From contig JAUIEC010000006.1 in NCBI GenBank assembly GCA_030428945.1, positions 1 to 64,000 on the forward strand: a stretch of DNA of 64,000 nt. The letters are read 5' to 3'. Shown piece after piece: positions 32,987 to 40,431 of this stretch. The notes beneath the pieces are model-generated. The model worked only from the letters and a program-made list of their open reading frames with translations, was not told where the DNA came from and ran no database searches. The stretch is from Phycisphaerae bacterium. GTDB lineage: Bacteria > Planctomycetota > Phycisphaerae > UBA1845 > Fen-1342. The position numbers and the translations under genes were made by a program. Within the stretch, counting starts at the first letter, position 1; every line of letters starts with the position of its first letter.

Positions 32987-33881
32987 GCAGGGCGTCGATC
33001 TGCCGCCAGTAGTGGTCATAGTCCGGCGGCAGGTCGTTGTGCCGGCAGTCGTACGGGACGAGCGTGGCGTCGGGCAGGGCCTGGTCGAACAGTTCGGCCT
33101 GTCGAAACGGGACGGTCAGGTCCCGGGTTCCGTGCATGATCAGGGTGGGAATCGGCTGTCCGCGCAGCGCCTCGGCAGCGCGGAACGGGTGGCGCAGCAG
33201 GAAGGCCGGGGCGAGGTAGCGTCCGGTCAGTTGGGTCACATCGGCGGGTGCGGATTCGAGGATCATGGCGGTGGGCGTCTGACGGGCGGCGACGAGGGCG
33301 GCGATCGATCCGCCGATGGAGCGGCCGTGGATGACGAGGCGCCCGGGGTCGACGTCGGGCCGGGCGCGGACCTGTCGCATCAGCGCGAGGGTGTCGCCGA
33401 CGATCGCGTCCTGTCCGGGGGTTCCGGTGGAGCGTCCGAAGCCACGGTACTCGGGCAGGAGGACGTGGTAGCCGCGATCCAGCCAGGGGCGGACGCGCCA
33501 GGGCCAGTCGTCGATCAGTTCGGCGTTGCCGTGCAGGAAGACGAGCAGCGGCGCGGGTCGCGGGGTCCGGGACGGGGCGGGCAGCAGCCAGGCTTCGGTG
33601 CGGGTGTTCTGTTCGGTGGTCAGGACGATGACTTCGGCATCGGGCGGGCAGCGATCCCGAGCGGGAACGCGGCGGGCGACCGAGCCGGGGAAGAGCATGC
33701 GTTCCTGCAGGGTCCACAGGGCGAACAGCCAGACGACATACAACAGGACGAGGAAACGGAGAGCGTGAACCACGCGTTTCCTCCAGCGGCGCGGTCGAGG
33801 CTGATGGTCATCATGGTCGGCGCGGGCGCTGTCCGGATCGAGGTCGGCATCACCCGCGGTGCCGGGCGGTTGGTCGGTCAT
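32952..33881 (-). CDS. Membrane-anchored alpha/beta hydrolase
   Basis: This 309-residue protein has an N-terminal charged segment, one membrane helix at about 38-58 (ALRFLVLLYVVWLFALW) and an alpha/beta-hydrolase domain: LLVFLHGNAELID, VLLPEYRGFGRSTG, nucleophile elbow IHGRSIGGSIAALVA, Asp in HGTRDLTVPF and His in CRHNDLP. It resembles the BEM46/ABHD13-like group. Substrate unknown. A TACAGT lies 6 bases before the ATG, suggesting a leaderless start. Confidence 0.85.
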   Translation of the reverse strand: MTDQPPGTAGDADLDPDSARADHDDHQPRPRRWRKRVVHALRFLVLLYVVWLFALWTLQERMLFPGSVARRVPARDRCPPDAEVIVLTTEQNTRTEAWLLPAPSRTPRPAPLLVFLHGNAELIDDWPWRVRPWLDRGYHVLLPEYRGFGRSTGTPGQDAIVGDTLALMRQVRARPDVDPGRLVIHGRSIGGSIAALVAARQTPTAMILESAPADVTQLTGRYLAPAFLLRHPFRAAEALRGQPIPTLIMHGTRDLTVPFRQAELFDQALPDATLVPYDCRHNDLPPDYDHYWRQIDALLSRVPNLPAGP

Positions 33882-33887
33882 GCCTGG

Positions 33888-33893
33888 ACTGTA
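33888..33893 (-). promoter_or_regulatory. -10-like box, leaderless hydrolase gene
   Basis: On the minus strand TACAGT ends 6 bases before the ATG at 33881. Confidence 0.35.
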
Positions 33894-33969
33894 CCGCGGG
33901 CGGCCGGCGGTTCTCGGGCCTGGCGTGTTTTTCGTCGAGCGGGGCGACGGGCCGGGCGGGGCGTCGCGG

Positions 33970-33975
33970 TATGCT
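33970..33975 (+). promoter_or_regulatory. -10-like box, leaderless oxidoreductase gene
   Basis: TATGCT ends 6 bases before the ATG at 33982, and no ribosome-binding site is visible. Confidence 0.4.
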
Positions 33976-33981
33976 ACGGCC

Positions 33982-35007
33982 ATGAAACGCTATCAGTTTG
34001 ACCAGTTCGGTCTCGAACATCTGCGGCTTGTCGAGGTTGATCCGCCGGTTCCCGGTGCGGGCGAGGTGCTGATCGAGGTGCGGGCCGCGAGCCTGAATTA
34101 TCGCGACCTGCTGGTGATCGGGGGCGGGTACAACAGCAAGCTGCCGCTGCCGGCGACGCCGCTGAGCGATGCGGCCGGGACGGTGGTGGCGACGGGGCCC
34201 GGGGCGACGCGATTCCGCGCGGGCGACGCGGTGGTGACGCATTTCGTGGCGGACTGGGGCGGCGGTCCGTTCCGGTCGGAGTACCTGGCGACGACGCTGG
34301 GGACGCCGGGGGCGGGGATGGCGGCCGAGCAGGTTGTGGTTCCGGAGCGTGCGTTGCTGCCGATGCCGGCGATGTACGAGTTCGGCGAGGCGGCGACGCT
34401 GCCGATTGCGGCGCTGACGGCGTGGAGCGCGCTGGTCACGGAAGGTGAGTTGCTGGCCGGTCAGACGGTGCTGACGCTGGGGACGGGGGGGGTGTCGATT
34501 TTCGCGGTGCAGCTTGCCAGTGCGCTGGGCGCGCGGGTGCTGATCACGAGCAGCAGCGACGGCAAGCTGAAGCGGGTGGCGCACCTGGGTGCGGATGTCG
34601 GGATCAACTACGTGACGCATCCGCGCTGGTCGCGCGAGGTGCTGTCGGCGACGGATGGTGTCGGGGTGGACCTGGTGGTGGAGAACGGCGGGATCGGCAC
34701 GCTGGCCGAGTCGCTGCGCTGCACGCGGGCGGGTGGTCGGATCGCGATGCTGGGCGCGTTGACGGGTCTGCAGGGCGAGGCGGACATCGCGGCGGTGCTG
34801 ATGAAGCGGATCCGGATCGCGGGCGTGCTGGTCGATTCGCGGGCGGCGTTCGAGGATCTGCTGGCGTTCCTGGCGGACCGGTCGATCCGCCCGGTGATCG
34901 GTGCCGAGTACGGCTTCGACGAACTGCCGGAGGCGCTGCGGATGATGCAGAGCGGGCATCACTTCGGGAAGATCATCCTGAGAAACAGTGAGCAAGTAAG
35001 CAAGTAA
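33982..35007 (+). CDS. Zinc-independent MDR oxidoreductase (quinone reductase-like)
   Basis: This 341-residue medium-chain reductase/dehydrogenase lacks the catalytic Cys (ASLNYRDLLVIGGGY) and the structural four-Cys lobe, so it is of the zinc-free quinone oxidoreductase type. The NAD(P) motif is VLTLGTGGVSIFAVQLASALGA, and SEYLATTLGTPGAGMAAEQVVV matches this branch. The last codons, SEQVSK, are encoded by the GAGCAAGT tandem repeat, so the C-terminus and stop come from the repeat. Leaderless start likely. Substrate unknown. Confidence 0.88.
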   Translation: MKRYQFDQFGLEHLRLVEVDPPVPGAGEVLIEVRAASLNYRDLLVIGGGYNSKLPLPATPLSDAAGTVVATGPGATRFRAGDAVVTHFVADWGGGPFRSEYLATTLGTPGAGMAAEQVVVPERALLPMPAMYEFGEAATLPIAALTAWSALVTEGELLAGQTVLTLGTGGVSIFAVQLASALGARVLITSSSDGKLKRVAHLGADVGINYVTHPRWSREVLSATDGVGVDLVVENGGIGTLAESLRCTRAGGRIAMLGALTGLQGEADIAAVLMKRIRIAGVLVDSRAAFEDLLAFLADRSIRPVIGAEYGFDELPEALRMMQSGHHFGKIILRNSEQVSK

Positions 35008-35156
35008 CCAAGTGAGCAAGTGACCAAGTAAGCAAGTGAGCAAGTAAGCAAGTGAGCAAGGAGTGACCATCGCGGAAGGACACGTCGGGTTCGCCGACCT
35101 GATCGCCTTCGGTGTCTGCCTTGTTTACCTTGCTTACTTGGTTACTTGGTTACTGT
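34988..35156. repeat. Two-armed tandem octamer element between convergent genes
   Basis: The left arm (34988-35061) has about nine copies of an AGTGAGCA/AGTAAGCA/AGTAACCA word. The right arm (35116-35156) reads as its reverse complement (CTTGCTTACTTGGTTACTTGG). The stop of the oxidoreductase (35005-35007) is in the left arm and the stop of the DUF3592 gene (35134-35136) is in the right arm. The spacer of about 55 bases is unique sequence. Confidence 0.9.
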
Positions 35157-35649
35157 TTTCGAGTGGCAGGTCAGCGCCGGTTTCGGGCTGGTTCCGTCCG
35201 CGCCAGGCCTGCCAGATGCCGCAGGTCCCGATCAGGATGGCGACGAGTCCTCCGCCAAGTTGCAGGTAGTTCTTCCAGTTGGTGCCGGGCAGCAGGACGG
35301 CCTGGTCGGGGCGCTCGGGGTCGTAGTAGCCGGTGTGCTGACTGCCGACGGGATACCGCTCGAGCACTTTCTCGGCCGTGCGGCGACTGCCGCCGTTGAG
35401 CGAGGCCTGCAGGCGGTCGGACTGGTAGTCCTGTCCGTCGACGGTGTAGGTGTAGCGCACGATCGGGTCGTAGGAGGTCGAGTGGCGCGACGAGGATTTC
35501 TCGACGGTGGTTTCGAGGATCGTGACGGTCGTCACCGGCCAGGTTTCGGAGGCTTTGCCGACCCGGTAACGGCCGGCGCCATCGATCAGCAGGTAGCATC
35601 CGACGGCGGCGAGGGCGGCCAGGCAGACGGATTCGATCCAGACCTTCAT
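35134..35649 (-). CDS. DUF3592 domain membrane protein
   Basis: This 171-residue protein has two membrane helices (about 7-24 and 129-149) around a beta-rich domain with PVTTVTILETTVEKSSSRHSTSYDPIVRYTYTVDGQDYQSDR and YYDPERPDQAVLLPG, matching DUF3592. Role unknown. Its last codons (NQVTK) and stop are encoded by the right arm of the tandem octamer element, mirroring the convergent oxidoreductase. It is three bases downstream of the gene at 35653. Confidence 0.8.
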   Translation of the reverse strand: MKVWIESVCLAALAAVGCYLLIDGAGRYRVGKASETWPVTTVTILETTVEKSSSRHSTSYDPIVRYTYTVDGQDYQSDRLQASLNGGSRRTAEKVLERYPVGSQHTGYYDPERPDQAVLLPGTNWKNYLQLGGGLVAILIGTCGIWQAWRGRNQPETGADLPLENSNQVTK

Positions 35650-35652
35650 TTC

Positions 35653-35919
35653 TCACCTCACAGGCAGACTGTACTCGACCGCCAGCCACAGGCCGGTCAC
35701 GAGGCCGAGCAGGCACAGACAACGGAAAACGATCGAGGTTGCTTTCGCCAGACTTCCGGGCGGGGCGGTGGCGGATCCGGAAAGCCAGAAGCCAATTCGT
35801 TCGATGGCCCAGGCGAGCAGGTACGGGAGGCCGGCCATCAGGACGCCGCTGCCGAGGATCAGGCCAAGTCCGACGACGACGAAGGTGGCATCGTTCATTC
35901 CGGCGGTTTCGGCCAGCAT
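35653..35919 (-). CDS. Small membrane protein of unknown function
   Basis: This 88-residue protein has two hydrophobic stretches (about 12-35 and 58-80). A later ATG at 35898 is an alternative start. It heads a pair with the DUF3592 gene (3-base gap), suggesting they work together at the membrane. No family recognised. Confidence 0.6.
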   Translation of the reverse strand: MLAETAGMNDATFVVVGLGLILGSGVLMAGLPYLLAWAIERIGFWLSGSATAPPGSLAKATSIVFRCLCLLGLVTGLWLAVEYSLPVR

Positions 35920-36035
35920 GGTCTGCGTTCTCCCGCGGTCGTCCCCCGATCCCATCGGTTAGCATGCGCGGCGGATGGGTGGGCCGCGATTAGAAACGGG
36001 CCGGATTGTTGTACGGAAAGCGTGAGGGACGTTGG

Positions 36036-36872
36036 ATGCCGATCACCGGGAGACCCGCGGCGGACTTTGGATTCGAGCGGATCATCTACGAGAAGGACGG
36101 ACCGCGGGCGACGGTGACGATCAATCGCCCGGAGGTCTACAACTGTTTCGATTTCCGGACGCTGCGGGAGATGCGTGACGCGTTCGAGGATGTCAGTTGG
36201 GACGATTCGATCGCGGTGCTGGTGCTGACGGGCGCCGGGGACCGGGCCTTCTGCACCGGTGCGGATCTGAAGGAACAGCAGCGCGAGTGCGTCGACCGCC
36301 CGCAGCAGTACTGGAAGTGGATGGGGGCGTTCGTGGAAGCGCACGAGAAGCTGCGGAACATCGGCAAGCCGACGGTCGCGCGGCTGAACGGCATCGTGGT
36401 CGGCGGCGGCAACGAGTTCAACATGTCGTGCGACCTGGCCGTCGCGGCCGACGACATCTACATCCGGCAGGTCGGTCCGGCTCACGGCAGCGTTCCGGCC
36501 GGCGGGGCGACGCAGTGGCTGCCGCTGCTGGTCGGGGATCGCCGGGCCCGCGAGATCCTGATGCTGTGCGAGGAGATCCCGGCCGCCCGGGCCCTGGAGT
36601 GGGGCCTGGTCAACCGGGTGGTGCCGCGGGCGGAGCTTGATTCGGCGGTCGACGAGATGGTCGGCAAGCTGGTGAACAAGCTGCCGGAAGCGATCCGGTA
36701 CACCAAGCAGCAACTGAACTTCTGGCGCGACCTGTCGTGGCACCAGACGATCGGTCACGCCCGCGACTGGCTGGCGATTCACAATCTCGCACCCGAGACG
36801 CGCGAAGCGGTCGACGCGTTCAACGCGAAGCGTCCGGTGGACTACGAGGCGGTTCGGAGAGCGCAGAAGTAG
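36036..36872 (+). CDS. Enoyl-CoA hydratase/isomerase family protein
   Basis: This 278-residue crotonase-fold protein has both oxyanion loops: TGAGDRAFCTGADLKEQ and LNGIVVGGGNEFNMSCDLAVA. GSVPAGGATQWLPLLVGDRRAREILML, NRVVP and the tail RYTKQQLNFWRDLSWHQTIGHARDWLA recall the alicyclic-CoA hydrolases of anaerobic benzoyl-CoA degradation (BadI/BamA-like). That assignment is inferred and weak. I chose the ATG at 36036; an in-frame TTG lies at 36006. The zinc alcohol dehydrogenase at 37929 might act on related compounds. Confidence 0.85.
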   Translation: MPITGRPAADFGFERIIYEKDGPRATVTINRPEVYNCFDFRTLREMRDAFEDVSWDDSIAVLVLTGAGDRAFCTGADLKEQQRECVDRPQQYWKWMGAFVEAHEKLRNIGKPTVARLNGIVVGGGNEFNMSCDLAVAADDIYIRQVGPAHGSVPAGGATQWLPLLVGDRRAREILMLCEEIPAARALEWGLVNRVVPRAELDSAVDEMVGKLVNKLPEAIRYTKQQLNFWRDLSWHQTIGHARDWLAIHNLAPETREAVDAFNAKRPVDYEAVRRAQK

Positions 36873-36890
36873 CGACTGCAAGCTGCGCGG

Positions 36891-36934
36891 AGAAGACACT
36901 GCTCAAGAGCTCAAGAGGGGAGTGGCACCAGCGC
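36891..36934. repeat. Dispersed hairpin repeat, GAGAAGACACYGCTC family
   Basis: GAGAAGACACTGCTC, then AAGAGCTCAAGAGG, then GAGTGGCACC: a CACT/AGTG hairpin with a duplicated CTCAAGAG loop. It follows the enoyl-CoA hydratase gene directly. Confidence 0.6.
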
Positions 36935-36983
36935 CGTGGCACCGAAGGGTGGCGCGAGACCTTCTGGGGGCGGGTTGTGTGCT

Positions 36984-37301
36984 TCAGACGGGGAGTCCCC
37001 GGGCGCGGCGGGCGGTGCGGCAGTCTTCGCTGCCGGCTTCGAAGTCGCGGCAGAGTTGCGGGCGTTCGTCGTAGATCGTGCACTTCCAGCAGCCGGGGGT
37101 GACTTCGAGCGCGACGCAGCGGTCGTGGCGGTCGTCGCGGCGCATGAACAGCACGGTCTGGCCGCACCAGTACTCGCGCGTCTTGCGGAGCAGGTCCGGG
37201 CGGCGTTCGAAGCGATCCTGGTCGGCGTTGTCCAGCAGGACATCGAGTCCGTGGCAGCAGGCCCCGCAGGCGAGACAGTCGTAGTCGACGGGCTCGGCCA
37301 T
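36984..37301 (-). CDS. YkgJ-family cysteine cluster protein
   Basis: This 105-residue protein has the CxxCxxCC motif (CLACGACC, about 10-17) and further Cys residues in CVALEV, GCWKC, LCRDF and DCRTA, as expected for the zinc/iron-chelating YkgJ family. Role unknown; members may bind a metal cluster. It overlaps the end of msrA (TGATG). Confidence 0.85.
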   Translation of the reverse strand: MAEPVDYDCLACGACCHGLDVLLDNADQDRFERRPDLLRKTREYWCGQTVLFMRRDDRHDRCVALEVTPGCWKCTIYDERPQLCRDFEAGSEDCRTARRARGLPV

Positions 37302-37777
37302 CAGAGGCGGCAACTGCCCTGGCCACGCTTGGCGAGGTACTGCTGGTGGTATTCCTCGGCCCGGTAGAACGGTCCGGCGGGGGTCAGTTCGGTCGCGATC
37401 GGGCGCGGGAAGTGACCGGCGGCGTCGAGGGCATCCCGCGCGGCCTCGGCCGCCCGCTGCTGCTGCTCGTCGAAGAAGAAGATGGCCGAGCGGTACTGCG
37501 AGCCGACGTCGGGTCCCTGGCGGTTGACCTGGGTCGGGTCGTGGGCTTTCCAGAAGATGTCGAGCAGTTTTTCGTAGGTGATGCGGTCGGGGTCGAACTC
37601 GATGCGGACGACCTCGGCGTGCCCGGTCCGCTTGCCGCAGACCTGTTCGTAGCTGGGGTTGGCCGTCTGTCCGCCGGCGTAGCCGACCTCGGTGGCGACC
37701 ACGCCGTCGAGGACGCGGAAGGTTTCCTCGACGCCCCAGAAACACCCGGCCGCGAACATCGCCTGTTGCGTTGCCAT
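37301..37777 (-). CDS. msrA: Peptide methionine-S-sulfoxide reductase
   Basis: MsrA repairs oxidised methionine. The 158-residue protein has the catalytic GCFWG (Cys12), [47 protein letters not shown] and EEYHQQYL. The resolving Cys appears to be that near the C-terminus (QGSCRL). It is coupled to the YkgJ-like gene downstream. Confidence 0.95.
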   Translation of the reverse strand: MATQQAMFAAGCFWGVEETFRVLDGVVATEVGYAGGQTANPSYEQVCGKRTGHAEVVRIEFDPDRITYEKLLDIFWKAHDPTQVNRQGPDVGSQYRSAIFFFDEQQQRAAEAARDALDAAGHFPRPIATELTPAGPFYRAEEYHQQYLAKRGQGSCRL

Positions 37778-37928
37778 GCGCAGACTCCTCTTTCGTCGGA
37801 CTCACGATGATAGCGGCAGGATGGCCGCGTGGCGTCCGGCTGTTCGGGTCCCAGGTGCCCGGGTAGTCTAGTGGCGGCTTCCGCGGATGGGCGGTGGAGA
37901 CGTCCTGCGGGATTCGAGGAGGCGCGTG

Positions 37929-39050
37929 ATGTCGTTGCCGGGGACCTGTCAGTGTGCGGTGATGGATGCCTTCAACCGGCCACTGGCGCTGCGGGAGTTT
38001 CCGCTGCCGGAGCGGCTGGAGCCCGGCGAGTTGATCGTCGAGGTGGACCTGTCGGGGATCTGCGGGACGGATGTGCACCTGCACAAGGGTCAGCTCGCGA
38101 TTCCGCTTCCGCTGATCCTGGGGCACGAGACGACCGGGCGGATCGCCGCGCTGGGGGACAGCGGCGCGACGGATTTCGTCGGCCGGCCGCTGCGGATCGG
38201 TGACCGGATCGCGTTCACGGTCGGGCGGACCTGCCGGTCGTGCCGCTACTGTCGCGTCTATCGGCTGCCGAGCCGCTGCGAGAAGCGGTCGGCCTATGGT
38301 GTGAACATTTCGTGCCGGCAGGCGCCGCACCTGCTGGGCGGTTACGGACAGTATCACTTCCTGTATGCCGACACGGCCGTCTTCCGGCTGCCGGATGATC
38401 TTCCGAGTGAGGCGGTGGTCGGGGCGGGCTGCGCGCTGGTGACGGCGATTCACGGGTTCGAGAAGCTGGCGATGCAGTGGGCCGAGTCGGTGGTGATCCA
38501 GGGGGCGGGTCCGGTCGGGCTGGCGGCGCTGGCGATTGCGAAGGAGGCGGGTGCGCGACCGCTGATCGTGGTGGGAGGTCCGCGTGACCGGCTGGAGCGG
38601 TGCCGGCGGTTCGGGGCGGACCTGACGATCGACATTGACGAGGTGCCTGACCCGGACGCGCGGCGCAGGCTGGTGCTGGACGCGACCGGCGGGATTGGCG
38701 CGGACGTGGTGGTCGAGTGTGTCGGGATTCCGAACGCGGTGGCGGAGGGCTGGGACCTGTGCCGGGACGGCGGCAAGTACCTGGTGCTGGGACACTACGG
38801 CGACGCGGGTCCGACGATGCTGAATCCGCACGTGATCACGCGGAAGGAACTGACCGTGCTGGGCACCTGGGGCAGCGAACCGCAGCACTGGATCACCTCG
38901 CTGGAGTTCCTGCGGACACGGCGTGACGCGTATCCGTTCCACGAACTGATCACGCATCGCTTCTCGCTGGCGCAGGCGAACGAGGCGCTCGCGGCCGTGG
39001 CCGACTGGCAGACCGGCAAGGCGGTGATCGTGCCGAACGGGCAGGCGTGA
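37929..39050 (+). CDS. Zinc-dependent alcohol dehydrogenase
   Basis: This 373-residue MDR enzyme has the catalytic zinc ligands Cys45 (SGICGTDVHLHKG) and His66-Glu67 (GHETTGR), and the structural zinc lobe Cys102/105/108/117. The NAD motif is VIQGAGPVGLAALAIAKEAGA. The segment KELTVLGTWGSEPQHW is typical of the threonine/sorbitol-type branch. The substrate is unknown; the enoyl-CoA hydratase nearby hints at cyclic acyl-CoA chemistry but is not conclusive. The ATG at 37929 follows GAGGAGG. Confidence 0.88.
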   Translation: MSLPGTCQCAVMDAFNRPLALREFPLPERLEPGELIVEVDLSGICGTDVHLHKGQLAIPLPLILGHETTGRIAALGDSGATDFVGRPLRIGDRIAFTVGRTCRSCRYCRVYRLPSRCEKRSAYGVNISCRQAPHLLGGYGQYHFLYADTAVFRLPDDLPSEAVVGAGCALVTAIHGFEKLAMQWAESVVIQGAGPVGLAALAIAKEAGARPLIVVGGPRDRLERCRRFGADLTIDIDEVPDPDARRRLVLDATGGIGADVVVECVGIPNAVAEGWDLCRDGGKYLVLGHYGDAGPTMLNPHVITRKELTVLGTWGSEPQHWITSLEFLRTRRDAYPFHELITHRFSLAQANEALAAVADWQTGKAVIVPNGQA

Positions 39051-39119
39051 GAGATCGGTGAGTGTGGCCGAGTCGGTCCCGTCGGTACGACCTGGAAGAG
39101 ACGGAAGCAAGGGAGCGAG

Positions 39120-40055
39120 ATGGTTTTCGAGCATTTGCAACCGGCGGCCGACAACCTGTTCTACAGTCGCGGCGACGCGCTTGACCCGCGGTTCGGCGAT
39201 GTCGTTCGTCGCGGGGACGACGCGTATGCCGAGGCGCGCGTGGTGGTGGTCGGCTGTCCGCAGGATGAGGGGGTTCGGCGCTGTCGGGGCCGGATCGGGG
39301 CTACGCACGGGCCGACGGAGATCCGCCGGGCGTTGTACCGTTTCCCGGTGAGCGAGGCGCACGCGTCGCTGCGGCTGTTCGATGCCGGGGATGTCCGCAT
39401 TGCGCCGACGCTGGAGCGGACGCACGATCTGCTGGCGGCGGCGGTCGAGCGGATCCTGGCGGACGGCAAGATCGCGGTGGTGCTGGGGGGCGGCAACGAC
39501 ATTTCGTATCCGGACGGCGTGGCGCTGTCGCGCGTGGCGGCGCGTCCGCTGGTCTTCAACATCGACCGGCACCTGGACGTGCGGGCCGATCAGCCGCGGA
39601 ACAGCGGGACGTCCTACCGCCTGCTGCTGGAGGAGGGCGCGGTCGCGCCGGCCCGGTTCCACGAGGTGGGGACGAACTCGTACGCGAACTCGGTGGCGTA
39701 TCGGAACTACGTGCGCGAGACGGGGGCGACGATTCACTACCTGGACGAACTGCGCAGCGGCGGTGTCGGCGCGACGGTCGGTTCGATCGTGGCTGGCAGC
39801 GACGCGGATGCCGTCTTCTACGGCTTCGACATGGACGTGGTCCGGGCCTGCGAAGCGCCCGGCGTCAGCGACCCGAGCCCGATGGGGCTGACCGCGCGCG
39901 AAGTGTGCGAGATCGCCGACGTCGCGGCCGGCGATCCGCGGACGCGGCTGATCGAGATCACCGAGGTCAATCCGCTGCACGACATCAACGGGATCACGGC
40001 CAGGCTGGCGGCCAACATCATTCTTCGGGCCCTGGCACGGCCTGTGAAAGAGTGA
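39120..40055 (+). CDS. Ureohydrolase family protein (arginase/agmatinase/HutG-like)
   Basis: This 311-residue protein has the ureohydrolase fold; the family hydrolyses guanidino compounds with two manganese ions. Ligands are DRHLD (Asp149, His151, Asp153) and FDMD (Asp237, Asp239). The usual first His of GGxH is replaced: GGGNDISYP, with Asn126. The formimidoylglutamase branch is a possible home. The C-terminus (ARPVKE) and stop fall in a GTGAAAGA tandem repeat. Activity is uncertain because of the replaced ligand. Confidence 0.8.
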   Translation: MVFEHLQPAADNLFYSRGDALDPRFGDVVRRGDDAYAEARVVVVGCPQDEGVRRCRGRIGATHGPTEIRRALYRFPVSEAHASLRLFDAGDVRIAPTLERTHDLLAAAVERILADGKIAVVLGGGNDISYPDGVALSRVAARPLVFNIDRHLDVRADQPRNSGTSYRLLLEEGAVAPARFHEVGTNSYANSVAYRNYVRETGATIHYLDELRSGGVGATVGSIVAGSDADAVFYGFDMDVVRACEAPGVSDPSPMGLTAREVCEIADVAAGDPRTRLIEITEVNPLHDINGITARLAANIILRALARPVKE

Positions 40056-40078
40056 GAATGTGAAAGCGTGAAGGAGGC
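40043..40078. repeat. Tandem octamer repeat, GTGAAAGA type
   Basis: Four copies (GTGAAAGA, GTGAGAAT, GTGAAAGC, GTGAAGGA). The first copy holds the ureohydrolase stop and the last supplies the GTG start of the next gene at 40068. Confidence 0.8.
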
Positions 40079-40358
40079 TTCGTTGTTGCCCGACCTGCGA
40101 TGGTTCCTTCTGGTTTTCTTCGTCCTGCTTGTGCTGGGGTTCGCGATTTTCGTGTTCACCCTGCTTCGCTTCTTCCATCGAGACGACGGCCGAAGGCCTG
40201 CGTCGGAGCCAACTTGTCTGCGATGCGGCTACTCGCTGCGTGGCCACCTGCTGCACGACAAGTTCGACGAAAAGCGCTGCCCGGAATGCGGTACGTACTT
40301 CAACGACATCCCCGACTGGATCGCGACCCGACGAGACCCCGAGCCTGACGAGAAGTGA
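40068..40358 (+). CDS. Small membrane protein with zinc ribbon
   Basis: This 96-residue protein has one membrane helix (about 11-34) and a ribbon CLRCGYSLRGH...CPECGTYF. It is of the same general type as the gene at 3610-4092 but with the ribbon after the helix. The start GTG and its Shine-Dalgarno-like GAAAGCGTGAAGGA come from the tandem repeat; a TTG at 40083 is an alternative. Role unknown. Confidence 0.7.
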   Translation: MKEASLLPDLRWFLLVFFVLLVLGFAIFVFTLLRFFHRDDGRRPASEPTCLRCGYSLRGHLLHDKFDEKRCPECGTYFNDIPDWIATRRDPEPDEK

Positions 40359-40431
40359 AGAAGGAGCGAAAGAGGCCCAGAATCGGAACCTCTTTCACTC
40401 CTTCACATTCTCACACTTTCACTTCACTACG
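40357..40431. repeat. Two-armed tandem octamer element, GTGAAAGA type
   Basis: Left arm GTGAAGAA, GGAGCGAA, AGAGGCCC; right arm CTCTTTCACTCCTTCACATTCTCACACTTTCACTTCAC in 8-base steps. The loop reads CAGAATCGGAAC. It lies between the convergent ends of the ribbon protein and the GH57 gene, whose stop is at 40427. Confidence 0.8.

Noticed and set aside
34988..35061. Possible CRISPR array
   Set aside because: Units are 8 bp with no unique spacers, no direct repeat of 23-37 bp and no cas genes.
36984..40256. A 1090-codon open frame on the minus strand
   Set aside because: It is a shadow of the genes at 36984-40055; only its last 105 codons (YkgJ-like) are supported.
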